From Planctomycetota bacterium (GTDB taxonomy: Bacteria > Planctomycetota > UBA1135 > GCA-002686595): 64,000 nucleotides of DNA. Below are positions 33,601-44,622 of the stretch, in pieces. Made by a program: the position numbers and the translations under genes. How positions within the stretch are numbered: the first letter of the stretch is position 1; each line of letters opens with the position of its first letter. The notes beneath the pieces are model-generated. The model worked only from the letters and a program-made list of their open reading frames with translations, was not told where the DNA came from and searched no databases. The stretch lies in the NCBI GenBank assembly GCA_016779225.1, contig JADHNZ010000005.1, positions 38,326 through 102,325 on the forward strand, given 5' to 3'.

Positions 33601-36600
33601 GTGGGCGAACCGGACTGCCCGATGTTCCCCTGGAAGGAGGTGACGCGCAGCCGCTGCACGCGCTCGATGCGCGTGGGCAGAGCCGGGGGGGCGTCCAGCA
33701 CAGTCGCGGGGTCCACGCCGGGGGTGTGGTGGAACAGCGCCAGCACCCCGGGGACGCCATCAGGCGGGTGCACGACGATCGATGAGGGAAGGCTCGCGCT
33801 GAAGGGCGTCGCCGAGTCGTCCGTGATGGTCAGCTCCACGGACGAGGGACCGAGCGGGAGGTCCAGAGTGACCTCCTTGCCTGAACCGGCTGCGGCCCCA
33901 TTCAGGGTCCAGTCCCAGGCCGTCAGGATGCGACCCGGCTCGTGCGTATGGGACTCATTGGCGTCCAGCTCGAGCGGCTCGCTGCCATCCTGGTCGTAGT
34001 CCACAACGAGGAGTGGGCTCTGATCGAACACGGGGTGCAGGAAGCCCCAGCTCGGGTTCGCGCCCCCCGTGCCCCGCACCACCGCGGCGACCCCATCGAA
34101 GTCCCCCGCGAAGCGCAGGGTGAAGAGGTGATCCTCGTGCTCCTGCGGCGTGAAGGTCAGAGGGATCAGCAGCTCCCCACCCGCGGGAACCACGGCCGAG
34201 GCGTCGTGAATCACATCCACGGGAGCGCCGCTGTAGGTCACTCCGCCCACCACAATCGAGAAGTCCGTGGTGGTCTCCTGGTTGGCCTCGAACTCGACGG
34301 CGCTGATGTGCGCTTCGCGCAGCCCGGAGTTGGCCAGGGTCAGGGTGGCCTGGGACGGCAGCCCCTGATCAACGGTCCCGAAGTCCACCTCAGCGGGCTC
34401 CAAGGAGAGCACCGCAGTCGCCCGAACCTCGACGACCTGGAGGATCCCCTCGCCCGTCACGCCCACCACATCAAGCTCGAGGCTGCCGCCGGTCACCTCG
34501 ACGATCGCCGTCGGCGCGGTGATCGCGATGTCCGCGCCCCCGGTCTCCGCGATGATGTCGAACTGGCTGAGGACGGGCAGCCCCTCTGCGAACACATCGA
34601 AGGTGCGCTGGCCGGTGACCGTCGCTTGAGGCTCTGCGAAGCGCAGGCGCAGCTCGTAGGCTCCATCCTCCAGCGGCCAGCTGTAGGAGAGCGCCGCCCC
34701 CACGCGCGCGGACTGGAAGATGCCGTCATCCAGAGTGCCCTGGATCGGCCGGCTGTGCTCCAGCACGACCCCTCCGCCGAGGTGACCGAACTCCTGCGAG
34801 AAAGGCGCGCCCGTCACGGAGTCCACCGGCTGGGCTCCGGCGTGCATGAGGAGATCCTCGCCCAGGATCCCAAGGCCCACCGCACGGAGGGGAAGGCTGG
34901 GGACCGGCTCGGTAGGGCCATCGTCCAGGACGCGCAGCTCGGCCAGATGCTCCCCGCAGGCCTCCGGCTCGAAGCGCACCACGAGCTGCGTGGTCCCAAG
35001 AGGCGGGACGACCGGAGCCGGCCCGGCCAGAGGCTCCACGCTCCAGCCAAGCGGCCGCTGGCCGACGAGCTCGAAGCCGAGAATGGTGCGCGCCTCGGGC
35101 CCTTCGTTGCGCACCGTGATCAGAGCAGCCGCCGGGTCCTCGCCGACCCGCACCGCACCGAGCTCCACCGCGGCTTCGACGAAGGCCAGCCCCGCAACCG
35201 TGGGCTCCAGGCTCACCTCATCGTCCTGGATCCGAAGGCGGTGCACCAAGAAGCCCCCAAGGGAGGCTCCACTGACCTGGGTGGGGTCGATCCTGAGGCC
35301 AACGGTCTCGGTCCCCTCCTCGAGGTCATCGTCCAGGAGGGTCACGGGGACCACCACATCTACGGTGCCCGGCGCGAAGGTGACCTGACCGGGCGTCCAG
35401 GTGTAGTCCAGGCCCTCGGTCGCGGACCCCTGGCTGGTGAGCTGGACCGACACGCTCAGGGCCGAGCCGCGGTCGAGGCTCAGCTGCACGGGGACCACGC
35501 CCCCAGCCTCGGAGGCAAAGGACCTGGGGAGCTGCCAGCTCACGACCGGCAGGGGGTCGTCCTCGGTGATGAGGAGCGTCAGGACCGAGGCGGCCGAGGC
35601 ATCCGCACCCGTGGCCGACAGGGAGAGCTGGAGGTACTCCGCGCCCTCGAAGAGGGAGTCGTCGAGAAGCTCGAGTTGCATGCTCCCCGAGACCGCCCCC
35701 GCCGGGATGCTGAAGGCGGCGCTACCGACGACGGCATAGTCTGCGTCGAGGGTTGCGGAGCCGGCAAAGCCCACCTGCACGGAGACCTCGCCCGCGCTGG
35801 GTCCCGAGAGCAGCACGGGTAAGGTGAGCACGCCGGTCCCCTCCACGGCGCTCGTCGGCGCCGCCGGGTCCCAGCCCAGGGTCGGCTGCGTCTCGTCGTC
35901 GGTGAGCGTGATCGAGAGCGGCGTGCCGGCCGTCGCGCCGGTCACGGCGGCAAGGCTCAGCTCAAGGACCTCGTCACCCTCGAACAGCCCGTCGTCCAGG
36001 ACCTCCAGGTCGACGGTCGCGGTCGTGGCGCCCGCCGCGATCGTGACGGGCAGCCCCGTCAGCAGCACCGCGTCCGAGGCATCCACCCCGCTCAGCACCA
36101 CCCCGCTCAGCACCACCTCGAACTGCACCTCACTCGCACTCGGCCCGGACAGCACGAGCGGCAGCGTCGCCACCCCGCTCCCCTCGGCCAGCGTCGTCGC
36201 CGCCGCCGGGTCCCAGCCCAGGGTCGGCTGCGTCTCGTCGTCGGTGAGCGTGATCGAGAGCGGCGTGCCGGCCGTCGCGCCGGTCACGGCGGCAAGGCTC
36301 AGCTCAAGGACCTCGTCACCCTCGAACAGCCCATCGTCCAGGACCTCCAGGTCGACGGTCGCGGTCGTGGCGCCCGCGGCGATCGTGACGGGCAGCCCCG
36401 TCAGCAGCACCGCGTCCGAGGCCTCCACCCCGCTCAGCACCACCTCAAACTGCACCTCGCTCGCACTCGGCCCGGACAGCACGAGCGGCAGCGTCGCCAC
36501 CCCGCTCCCCTCGGCCAGCGTCGTCGGCGCCGCCGGGTCCCAGTCCAGGGTCGGCTGCGGGTCGCTATCAAGGATCGTCAGCACATGCTGCGTCACTGAG

Positions 36601-36980
36601 CCGAGGCTGCCTCCGCTGGGCGCCTGGAGGTCCAGCTGGACCACCTCATCGCCCTCGTGCACGCCGTCGGCCAAGGCCTCCAGAACGAAGGTGCCCTGCA
36701 GGTCCCCCGCCGGGATCAGCACCTCGGTGACGGACCGCTGGAAGTCCAGCCCCTCCTGCGCAGAGCCGCTGACGGTCACCGGAACCACCAGGTCGCTCGC
36801 GACGGCGGCGTCGAGCTCGACGGTGAGGCTCACCGGTCCTTGGCCCTCGGTCGCGCTTGCAGGCAGGCCCGCACCGAACGAAACGACCCCCTGGGCCAGG
36901 GTGGGGCCCATCATGAGGGACGCGAGGGCGCCACCCGCAAGGGCGCGGAGGGGACCCGAAAAAGCGGTGCAGGGGTGCAT
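30699..36980 (-). CDS. Giant secreted multidomain protein: Calx-beta repeats, malectin, PA14, dehydrogenase-like and kelch parts
   Basis: This protein has about 2,093 residues; the ATG at 36980 gives a signal peptide ending in PTLAQ. In order: five Calx-beta-like units (residues about 30-570), two of them almost identical (see repeat); an Ig-like ASH/choice-of-anchor segment; a malectin-like carbohydrate-binding domain (about 690-850); a second ASH-like segment; a PKD-like and a PA14-like module (about 990-1200, with FILQGGTDQRFFLDG); a TIG domain; a sugar-dehydrogenase-like propeller (HDHGINGLEFDNDGNLLICVG, ASGLRNSYDL); another TIG domain; and a C-terminal kelch propeller of about five blades (VVGDRIFLFGG, IDGVVYVCGG, GRYLFVFGG, GRFWVMGG, RIWVVGGG). 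It is probably surface bound or released and recognises polysaccharide. Several in-frame starts exist; GTG 37022 is possible. Confidence 0.85.
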   Translation of the reverse strand: MHPCTAFSGPLRALAGGALASLMMGPTLAQGVVSFGAGLPASATEGQGPVSLTVELDAAVASDLVVPVTVSGSAQEGLDFQRSVTEVLIPAGDLQGTFVLEALADGVHEGDEVVQLDLQAPSGGSLGSVTQHVLTILDSDPQPTLDWDPAAPTTLAEGSGVATLPLVLSGPSASEVQFEVVLSGVEASDAVLLTGLPVTIAAGATTATVDLEVLDDGLFEGDEVLELSLAAVTGATAGTPLSITLTDDETQPTLGWDPAAATTLAEGSGVATLPLVLSGPSASEVQFEVVLSGVVLSGVDASDAVLLTGLPVTIAAGATTATVDLEVLDDGLFEGDEVLELSLAAVTGATAGTPLSITLTDDETQPTLGWDPAAPTSAVEGTGVLTLPVLLSGPSAGEVSVQVGFAGSATLDADYAVVGSAAFSIPAGAVSGSMQLELLDDSLFEGAEYLQLSLSATGADASAASVLTLLITEDDPLPVVSWQLPRSFASEAGGVVPVQLSLDRGSALSVSVQLTSQGSATEGLDYTWTPGQVTFAPGTVDVVVPVTLLDDDLEEGTETVGLRIDPTQVSGASLGGFLVHRLRIQDDEVSLEPTVAGLAFVEAAVELGAVRVGEDPAAALITVRNEGPEARTILGFELVGQRPLGWSVEPLAGPAPVVPPLGTTQLVVRFEPEACGEHLAELRVLDDGPTEPVPSLPLRAVGLGILGEDLLMHAGAQPVDSVTGAPFSQEFGHLGGGVVLEHSRPIQGTLDDGIFQSARVGAALSYSWPLEDGAYELRLRFAEPQATVTGQRTFDVFAEGLPVLSQFDIIAETGGADIAITAPTAIVEVTGGSLELDVVGVTGEGILQVVEVRATAVLSLEPAEVDFGTVDQGLPSQATLTLANSGLREAHISAVEFEANQETTTDFSIVVGGVTYSGAPVDVIHDASAVVPAGGELLIPLTFTPQEHEDHLFTLRFAGDFDGVAAVVRGTGGANPSWGFLHPVFDQSPLLVVDYDQDGSEPLELDANESHTHEPGRILTAWDWTLNGAAAGSGKEVTLDLPLGPSSVELTITDDSATPFSASLPSSIVVHPPDGVPGVLALFHHTPGVDPATVLDAPPALPTRIERVQRLRVTSFQGNIGQSGSPTEVMAVLRAGFTVETAASYQFILQGGTDQRFFLDGVATTGPLTLAPGPHSLEARFSADSVADIPATVTVAINGSVDGDFWKDLTHGELGVPPVIHSMPTLGVETGGNAILIDGFGYYPRSQLILHWGLLEVPGDQLDAWSSDRLLFTSPPGTGVIPVQVETPFGMSNVVQFEYSPSGPIPLTFNHLQDREVFSYLASTAAWGPDRRLWVGKVTGELEAITFDESWNMVSKVTYPGVAPLDNSDVLGIAFDPYDWRGGEPVRVYVAHGEHYANGGGSFSGPSPYTGQVSVVEGPLFNSPQPLITGLPVSNHDHGINGLEFDNDGNLLICVGGNTNAGVKWPLIGDLPESPLSGAILRAFTMRPGFDGAIEYAFSDTGLPSVSQVDGEEVDQVAGQVEVLASGLRNSYDLVLSTRGTWYATDNGPNLGYGPPSTGPDTQGTLHPQEPDELVLLESGRYYGHPNRSRGRWQPFENVYHAPWQPDQGQAHTAPLTLLDSSADGIIEYRSAAFGGQLRGDLITQKWNSPLRWIDLDEAGRQALSVTQLTPTLAGLDVVTGPGGALISADYSNSTVKVMVPAAGLTGPLQLWDIHPWRAPRAGGGRFVLGGRSFGDLGNTLVLIGGVPAQLLSVTSTRIEGILPVGPAVPTGELVDLEVRVGTASSVLADAFLWLPSDRGEARGLWTEGTALPDALGEVSTAVLDGRLFVVGEGSSKTYALDLATGSWDDTLATRPFAGSHHAAQVVGDRIFLFGGLGAGLGKVQIYDPSSDTWSLGADMPWSGGSCSSALIDGVVYVCGGIVGNSTVANLAAYDPVLDQWDATLPPMPTGVNHAASATDGRYLFVFGGRQGGNTPQPGFDNVQRFDPLTLQWLDSDQPLSGLTAMPLPRGGTGRAVFHSGRFWVMGGETSGGAVFEEVQTYDPVEDRWALDAPLQTPRHGIDPVRDGDRIWVVGGGIVAGFSSSDAVEVLQR
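35859..36527. repeat. Near-identical tandem duplication inside the giant gene (342 + 327 bp)
   Basis: The segment beginning CGCCGCCGGGTCCCAG recurs at 35859, 36201 and 36528, giving units of 342 and 327 bases that each encode one Calx-beta domain (114 and 109 residues). The two units differ at only a handful of positions, far fewer than the flanking Calx-beta domains. The 15-base difference is a second, nested duplication of CCCCGCTCAGCACCA near 36090-36120, adding five residues (VVLSG). Confidence 0.85.
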
Positions 36981-37097
36981 GGCGAGGCACCCATTGTGAG
37001 CCAGACCGTCCGATCCTGCCACCGGCGAGGGTCTCAGAACGAGGCATCCGGAGGCCGTGCAGATTCCCGGACAGCCCGCCCCGAGGCAGCGTGCCTC

Positions 37098-38549
37098 CTA
37101 GCGCAGAAACTGGACGCGGCGGAACCGCGCAGGCGCGGCGCCGTGGCTCATCTCCGCGACCTGCATGGGGTTCCCCTTCCCGCAGTTGGGTACCCCCCAG
37201 AGCTCGTAGTGAGCGGGCCCACAGACCGCATCGCAGGAGTTCCAGAAGGTCTCCGTCCGCCCCTGATAGGTGGGCCGGCGGAGGAGGCGGCCGAGGCGCC
37301 CGTCCTTGACCTCTCTCGCCACCTCGCAGGTGAACTGGAAGTTCACGCGCCGCTGGTCAATCGACCAGGTGCGCACCGTGTCCGCGAAGATGGCTCCATC
37401 CTCGGTGTCGGCGACCAGGTCGTCGAAGTCCCAGGTGCCTGGCTCCAGGGACAGGTTCGTGATGCGGACGATCGGCGGGTCGTACCACCCCTCCGCCCGA
37501 GAGCAGCCGCGCGAGCGCTCCTCACCGGCATGCCGGGCCACCTCTCGATCGGTCAGGTAGCCCCGGAACCGACCGGCCTCCACGATGGGCCAGCGCTGGC
37601 TGGGCACCCCGTCATCGTCCCAGCCCCGCGTGTCGAGACCGGTTGGAACGGTCGAGTCCGCCGTGAGGTGTACCACCTCACTCCCGTAGGTGAACACGCC
37701 CAGCTTGTCGGTGGTGGCAAAGGAGGCGCCAGCTAGGTCGACCTCCCTCCCCAGGACCCGATCGAGCTCGGTCGGGTGGCCCACCGACTCGTGGATCTGC
37801 AGGCACAGCTGGCTCCCGCCGAGGATCAGGGTGCGCTCACCCTCAGGGCAGAGGGGTGCGCTGCACAGGTCCGCGGCCTCGTCCCGCACGCGGGCCGCGT
37901 GCCCCGGAAGGCCCATCGCGCGCACCACCTCGAACCCGCCGGACTTGTAGTTCCCCCCGAAGGACGCGGGGTAGCTGCGCCGCTCGACCGTGCCGTGGGC
38001 CGAGGCGGTCGCGGACAGTCCCGCCCCGCAGCGCACCAGCACCTGGTGCAGCGCGGCACCCTCGCTGGAGGCCTGCCACTGCTCCTCGCGCCGGAGTGAC
38101 AGGTCGGCCTGGCGAAGCACGACCTCGTCGCGCCCCTCAAGGCGCTCAGAACACTCGAGCAGGAGGTCGAGCTTCGAGCGGATGCCAAGGGCGAAGGGAT
38201 CCTCCTGGACAGGCGTAGAGAAGCTGCCCACATGCCCAGCCTCCTCCGAGAGCCTCACAGGCTGGCGCCGGATCCCCGCTAGGTCTCGTCCGGCCTTGAC
38301 CGCACGGCGAGCGAGCCCCGGCGCGACCTCGTGCAGGTCCTCGTGCGTCCCCGGGGCAGCAGCAAAGCCCCAGGCCCCGTCCTTCAGGACGCGCACCCCA
38401 AGGCCGAAGTCCTCGGTGGCGGAGGCGCCCGCGAGGCTCCCGTTCTGCACGGTGAGCTCCTCGCGCGCGAGGCGCTGGACGCGCGCGTCCGCGTAGTCGG
38501 CGCCGGCGCGAAGAGCCTCTTCGACGGCGAGCTGGGCGATGTCCTGCAT
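37098..38549 (-). CDS. tldD: TldD-type metalloprotease
   Basis: This is a 483-residue protein, the normal size. QIHESVGHPTELDRVLG (residues about 240-256) contains the HExxxH zinc motif of TldD; its partner gene lacks it. Also seen are DYADARVQRLAREELTVQNG at the N terminus, typical of the family, and GWDDDGVPSQRWPIVEAGRFRGYLTDRE. TldD and TldE form a tubular heterodimer that degrades unfolded peptides and matures some peptide antibiotics. The gene follows the TldE gene by 23 bases on the same strand. ATG 38549 is chosen; the open frame upstream overlaps the TldE gene. Confidence 0.9.
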   Translation of the reverse strand: MQDIAQLAVEEALRAGADYADARVQRLAREELTVQNGSLAGASATEDFGLGVRVLKDGAWGFAAAPGTHEDLHEVAPGLARRAVKAGRDLAGIRRQPVRLSEEAGHVGSFSTPVQEDPFALGIRSKLDLLLECSERLEGRDEVVLRQADLSLRREEQWQASSEGAALHQVLVRCGAGLSATASAHGTVERRSYPASFGGNYKSGGFEVVRAMGLPGHAARVRDEAADLCSAPLCPEGERTLILGGSQLCLQIHESVGHPTELDRVLGREVDLAGASFATTDKLGVFTYGSEVVHLTADSTVPTGLDTRGWDDDGVPSQRWPIVEAGRFRGYLTDREVARHAGEERSRGCSRAEGWYDPPIVRITNLSLEPGTWDFDDLVADTEDGAIFADTVRTWSIDQRRVNFQFTCEVAREVKDGRLGRLLRRPTYQGRTETFWNSCDAVCGPAHYELWGVPNCGKGNPMQVAEMSHGAAPARFRRVQFLR

Positions 38550-38572
38550 GGGATCTCCTCGAGGCCGGCGGC

Positions 38573-39937
38573 CTAGAGCTCCGTGGTGGAGGTGAAGCGA
38601 AAGCCGTCGATGCGGAGGGCGGGGCAGACGATCTCGCCGCGGAACAGGGCCCCTGCGACCTCGGCCCGGCTCCCGACCCCAGTCACCCGCTGAAGGGCTT
38701 CGACCAGGGACTGTGTGAAGCGCAGGTTGCACACGGGGGCCGTCACGCGGCCGCCCTCGATGAGGAAGGTGCCGCCTCGGGTCATCCCCGTGAGGGTCAC
38801 ATCCCTGGGCTCGATCAGGTTCGTGTAGTGGAAGCGCGTGACGAGCAGGCCCCGCTCGACGCCGGCGACCAGGTCCTCGAGGCTGGCGTCGCCCGGCGCC
38901 ATGCAGAGGTTCTCGGGCGAGGGCCCCTCGGCAGACGGCTGCGGATGGCCGTGCCCGGTGTTGGCCACCCCGAGGCGTGCCGCCCAGATCGAGTCCGTCA
39001 CCGGAGCCCGAAGAGCGCCGTCCTCGAGCAGGCTGACCCGGTGCCTCGGGGCACCCTCCCCATCGAAGCGCCAGCCCGGATGCTCGGCAAGGCCGGCATC
39101 GTCGAAGAGGGACAGGCTCTTCGGGAACAGCTCGACACCCTGGCGCCCGACGAGGAGCGAGCGCTGCTCGTGGACTTCCTTTGCGCCGAGCCCCTGATAG
39201 GAGAGGAACAGCAGCAGGCTGCTGACCGCCAGGGGCTCCAGCACCACCGTGTACTCCCCCGCGGGGACCGGGCGCGGGGCGCGGCCCATGGAGCCCTTCT
39301 CGACGGCGCGCGCGACCACGCGCGCAGGGTCGAGGCGGCCTACATCACAGTCGGTCTGCTCGGCGACGCCGCCGTCGCTTGCGCCGTCCTCGGGCGTCGC
39401 GGTGAGCGAGAAGCTCGCCCGACTGATGGCGCCCTCGATCCTCCGCCCGGCGGAGTTCACCAGGTGCCGCGAGCGGACGGTCGTGCGCGCGAGGCCCGCG
39501 GGGACCAGGCCCTCCTGGGAGCAGGCGCCCATGGCCGCCTCGATCCAGCGCGCCTTCTCACGGAAGGTGTGATCCTGCGTCGGCCGGTGCAGGGCCGAGC
39601 CCGCGACCTCCACGCCTCCTCCCAGCTCCACGCGGTACGGGTCGGGGGCCGCGACCTGGGCGAGCAGGTCCGCGCGCTGGAGGGCTGCCCGCACGCTCTC
39701 CTCGCTGAGGTTCCCCACCGTGGCCCGGGCCTCGCGCCACCCCTCGGGCGAGGAGTAGCGGAGGCGCAGGGAGAGGCAGTGCCGCTCGCGATCTCCGTTC
39801 TGGCTGGGCCCCTCGGGGCCGTAGCGGACGAAGCGGTCCTCCTCGGACTCCAGCGTGACCTCGGTCTCGTCGGCGGGGCTCGCCGCGAGCGCGGCCTCGC
39901 AGACCTCGAACGCGTGGTCACTAGTGAGCAGGCTCAT
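38573..39937 (-). CDS. pmbA: TldE/PmbA-type subunit
   Basis: This is a 454-residue protein, the non-catalytic partner of TldD. It has the same overall fold (VTLESEEDRFVRYGPEGPSQ, HLVNSAGRRIEG, GEYTVVLEPLAVSSLLLFL, FTQSLVEALQRVTGVG) but no HExxxH; the matching place reads QGLGAKEVHEQRS. The fit is clear from length and order. The product works with TldD in the cytosol. TAACCT lies 10 bases before the ATG, so the leader is at most a few bases. Confidence 0.88.
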   Translation of the reverse strand: MSLLTSDHAFEVCEAALAASPADETEVTLESEEDRFVRYGPEGPSQNGDRERHCLSLRLRYSSPEGWREARATVGNLSEESVRAALQRADLLAQVAAPDPYRVELGGGVEVAGSALHRPTQDHTFREKARWIEAAMGACSQEGLVPAGLARTTVRSRHLVNSAGRRIEGAISRASFSLTATPEDGASDGGVAEQTDCDVGRLDPARVVARAVEKGSMGRAPRPVPAGEYTVVLEPLAVSSLLLFLSYQGLGAKEVHEQRSLLVGRQGVELFPKSLSLFDDAGLAEHPGWRFDGEGAPRHRVSLLEDGALRAPVTDSIWAARLGVANTGHGHPQPSAEGPSPENLCMAPGDASLEDLVAGVERGLLVTRFHYTNLIEPRDVTLTGMTRGGTFLIEGGRVTAPVCNLRFTQSLVEALQRVTGVGSRAEVAGALFRGEIVCPALRIDGFRFTSTTEL

Positions 39938-39953
39938 GGCAAGGGCGAGGTTA
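39938..39953 (-). promoter_or_regulatory. Possible near-leaderless promoter of tldE-tldD
   Basis: TAACCT (39953-39948, minus strand) plus 10 bases leads to the ATG. It sits in the 46-base gap after the leuS stop. Confidence 0.3.
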
Positions 39954-39983
39954 GGAGGTTCAAGGCCGGGGATCCACCGGCGC

Positions 39984-42569
<2,586 letters not shown>

Positions 42570-42615
42570 GGCGACGCAGGGGTGCAGGGGCTCCCTCGGA
42601 GGGGGCCGGAGCGAG

Positions 42616-42621
42616 AGGATA
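42616..42621 (-). promoter_or_regulatory. Possible -10 element of leuS
   Basis: TATCCT on the minus strand lies 46 bases before the leuS GTG. This would give an ordinary leader rather than a leaderless message. Confidence 0.3.
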
Positions 42622-42674
42622 GTGAGGGCCTCTGCCCGGTCCCCGGAGCGCTCGCGGAAATCGTGGGGAGCGGG

Positions 42675-42703
42675 TTGACGCAGGCCCCCCCGATCCCCAT
42701 TCT
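42675..42703 (+). promoter_or_regulatory. Possible sigma-70-like promoter for tRNA-Ala
   Basis: TTGACG and CATTCT are separated by 17 bases, about 110 bases upstream of the tRNA. It is one of the few places in the window with a recognisable -35 box. Confidence 0.3.
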
Positions 42704-42814
42704 CTTCGCCTCACGCGGCTCCAGGGCCCCGTGACCGGCGGGCAGCGCCTTGGCGCCACCAGCACCCGACGGAGCCAACCCGAGAGGCCCCCACGGCCCC
42801 TCACCACGAACAAC

Positions 42815-42890
42815 GGGGCATTAGCTCAGCTGGTAGAGCGCTTGAATGGCATTCAAGAGGTCAGCGGTTCAAATCCGCTATGCTCCACCA
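42815..42890 (+). tRNA. tRNA-Ala (anticodon GGC)
   Basis: This is a 76-base gene with the CCA end encoded. The acceptor stem GGGGCAT pairs with ATGCTCC (one G-U). The D-loop region reads TAGCTCAGCTGGTAGAGC, the anticodon stem CTTGA/TCAAG holds the loop ATGGCAT with anticodon GGC (reads GCC, the commonest Ala codon here), and the T arm is AGCGGTTCAAATCCGCT. An intrinsic terminator follows 3 bases later, so it is a single-gene transcript. Confidence 0.98.
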
Positions 42891-42893
42891 CTC

Positions 42894-42932
42894 AGCGGCC
42901 CGCGCCCGTCCAGGCGCGGGCCGCTTTCTTTC
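42894..42932 (+). terminator. Intrinsic terminator of tRNA-Ala
   Basis: AGCGGCCCGCGCC (42894-42906) pairs perfectly over 13 bp with GGCGCGGGCCGCT (42913-42925) around the 6-base loop CGTCCA, followed by TTTCTTTCT. It is the only textbook hairpin plus T-tract terminator I found in the window. Confidence 0.92.
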
Positions 42933-43098
42933 TCCTCCACCGGCAGACCCCCTTCCCGCGGCTCGCCCCTGGGATGAAGCAGACTGCCCCAGAGGCCTGA
43001 GCCCGCACCCTGGGCCGAGCCCCTCCGACGGGCCCGGCGGGGTCCTAGACCCTGCCCAGCGACCGCGCGCAGGCCTTGGGACCGCCCCTGCGCCCCTG

Positions 43099-43104
43099 TA
43101 GCCT
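43099..43104 (+). promoter_or_regulatory. Possible -10 element of lysS
   Basis: TAGCCT lies 22 bases before the lysS ATG. It would give a leader of about 15 bases carrying AAGGGA as a ribosome site. Confidence 0.35.
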
Positions 43105-43126
43105 GACGCTCCCAAGGGACCCCCCC

Positions 43127-44620
43127 ATGACCGACCTCGCCCATCCCGATCGCCTCGCCAAGCTCGAGGCCATCCGAGCCGCCGGAGCCGACCCCTATCC
43201 CGCACGCGGGCTCGCCGATGCCACCCCCATCGAGGAGGTCCTCGCCGGGGCCGGGACGCCGGACGCGCCCGGCGCCCTGCACGGGCAGCGCGTCACCGTC
43301 GCCGGCCGCCTGCTCGGTCTGCGCGACTTCGGCAAGCTCATCTTCGCCCCGCTGCGCGACCGCACGGGCCGCCTCCAGACCGGCCTCAAGAAGGACGCTC
43401 TCAGCGAGTGGTGGCCCCAGCGCAAGTGGCTCGACGGGGGCGACCTGGTCGGCGTGCGCGGCGAGCTCGGCTTCACCCAGAAGGGCGAGCCGACCATCTG
43501 GGTCGACGAGGTGCACCTCCTCGCGAAGGCCGTCGCACCCCCGCCCGAGAAGTGGCACGGGATGAGCGATACGGAGGCTCGCTACCGCAGGCGCTATGTG
43601 GATCTCTGGGCCAACGAGGGCGTGCTCGAGACCTTCGTGGCGCGGGGCAAGGTCCTCAGCACCATCCGCCGCGTCCTCGAGGCCGAGGGCTACATCGAGG
43701 TCGAGACGCCCACCCTGCATCCCATCGCCGGAGGCGCCGCGGCCCGCCCGTTCGTGACCCACCACAACGCCCTCGACGCCGACCTCTACCTGCGCATCGC
43801 GCCGGAGCTGTACCTGAAGCGGCTGATCGTCGGGGGCATGGAGCGCGTCTTCGAGGTGGCCCGCAACTTCCGCAACGAGGGAGTCAGCACGCGCCACAAC
43901 CCGGAGTTCACGATGCTCGAGCTCTACGAGGCCCAGGCGGACTACCGGCGCATGATGGAGATCACCGAGCGGCTCTTCGAGGGCTGCGCCCGGGCCGTCA
44001 CCGGCGGAACGGAGGTCTCCTTCCGCGGAGATACGTACAGCCTGGCCGCCCCCTTCGAGCGCAAGCGCTACGCGGACCTCTTCCGAGACGCCAATGGGAT
44101 CGAGTTCGACGACGAGCCGGCCGTCGCAGCCCGCGCCCAGGAGCTGGGCCTGAAGGACCCCGGCGACCGCTGGAAGCTGATGAACGATGTGTTCGAGGCG
44201 ACGGTCGAGAAGTCCCTGACCGGCCCCATCTTCGTCACCGACTACCCCCTCGCCATCTGCCCCCTGGCGAAGCAGTCGCCCGAGGACCCGCGCTTCGCGG
44301 AGCGCTTCGAGGTCTTCATCGCCGGCATGGAGCTGGGCAACGCGTTCAGCGAGTTGAACGACCCCGCCGAGCAGCACCGCCGCTTCGAGGAGCAGGTCGC
44401 AAGCAAGGACCCGGAGGCGCCCGGCGAGGTCGATCTGGACTATGTCCAGGCCCTCGAGTACGGGATGCCGCCCGCGGGCGGCCTGGGCATCGGGATCGAC
44501 CGCCTGGTCATGGTCGTGACCGGCCAGGACTCGATCCGCGACGTCCTGCTCTTCCCGGCCATGCGCAGAGCCGCGGCCGAGGTCGCCCTCGAGGCCCCCG
44601 AGGAGGCCCCCGCCACCTAG
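43127..44620 (+). CDS. lysS: Lysyl-tRNA synthetase (class II)
   Basis: This 497-residue enzyme charges tRNA-Lys. An N-terminal OB-fold (VTVAGRLLGLRDFGKLIFAP) is followed by the class II catalytic core: RYRRRYVDLWAN and EVETPTLHPIAGGAAARPF (motif 1), then ARNFRNEGVSTRHNPEFTML (motif 2, residues about 245-264), and GLGIGIDRLVMVVTGQDSIRDV (motif 3). AAGGGA is 8 bases before the ATG. It is followed after 2 bases by a lipoprotein-transport permease gene, an arrangement also known in other bacteria. The gene contains two of the rare ACGT sites. Confidence 0.97.
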   Translation: MTDLAHPDRLAKLEAIRAAGADPYPARGLADATPIEEVLAGAGTPDAPGALHGQRVTVAGRLLGLRDFGKLIFAPLRDRTGRLQTGLKKDALSEWWPQRKWLDGGDLVGVRGELGFTQKGEPTIWVDEVHLLAKAVAPPPEKWHGMSDTEARYRRRYVDLWANEGVLETFVARGKVLSTIRRVLEAEGYIEVETPTLHPIAGGAAARPFVTHHNALDADLYLRIAPELYLKRLIVGGMERVFEVARNFRNEGVSTRHNPEFTMLELYEAQADYRRMMEITERLFEGCARAVTGGTEVSFRGDTYSLAAPFERKRYADLFRDANGIEFDDEPAVAARAQELGLKDPGDRWKLMNDVFEATVEKSLTGPIFVTDYPLAICPLAKQSPEDPRFAERFEVFIAGMELGNAFSELNDPAEQHRRFEEQVASKDPEAPGEVDLDYVQALEYGMPPAGGLGIGIDRLVMVVTGQDSIRDVLLFPAMRRAAAEVALEAPEEAPAT

Positions 44621-44622
44621 CC

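Noticed and set aside
33942..35822. Long plus-strand frame opposite the giant gene
   Set aside because: It is antisense to recognisable beta-domains, with a basic, repetitive translation and no motif.
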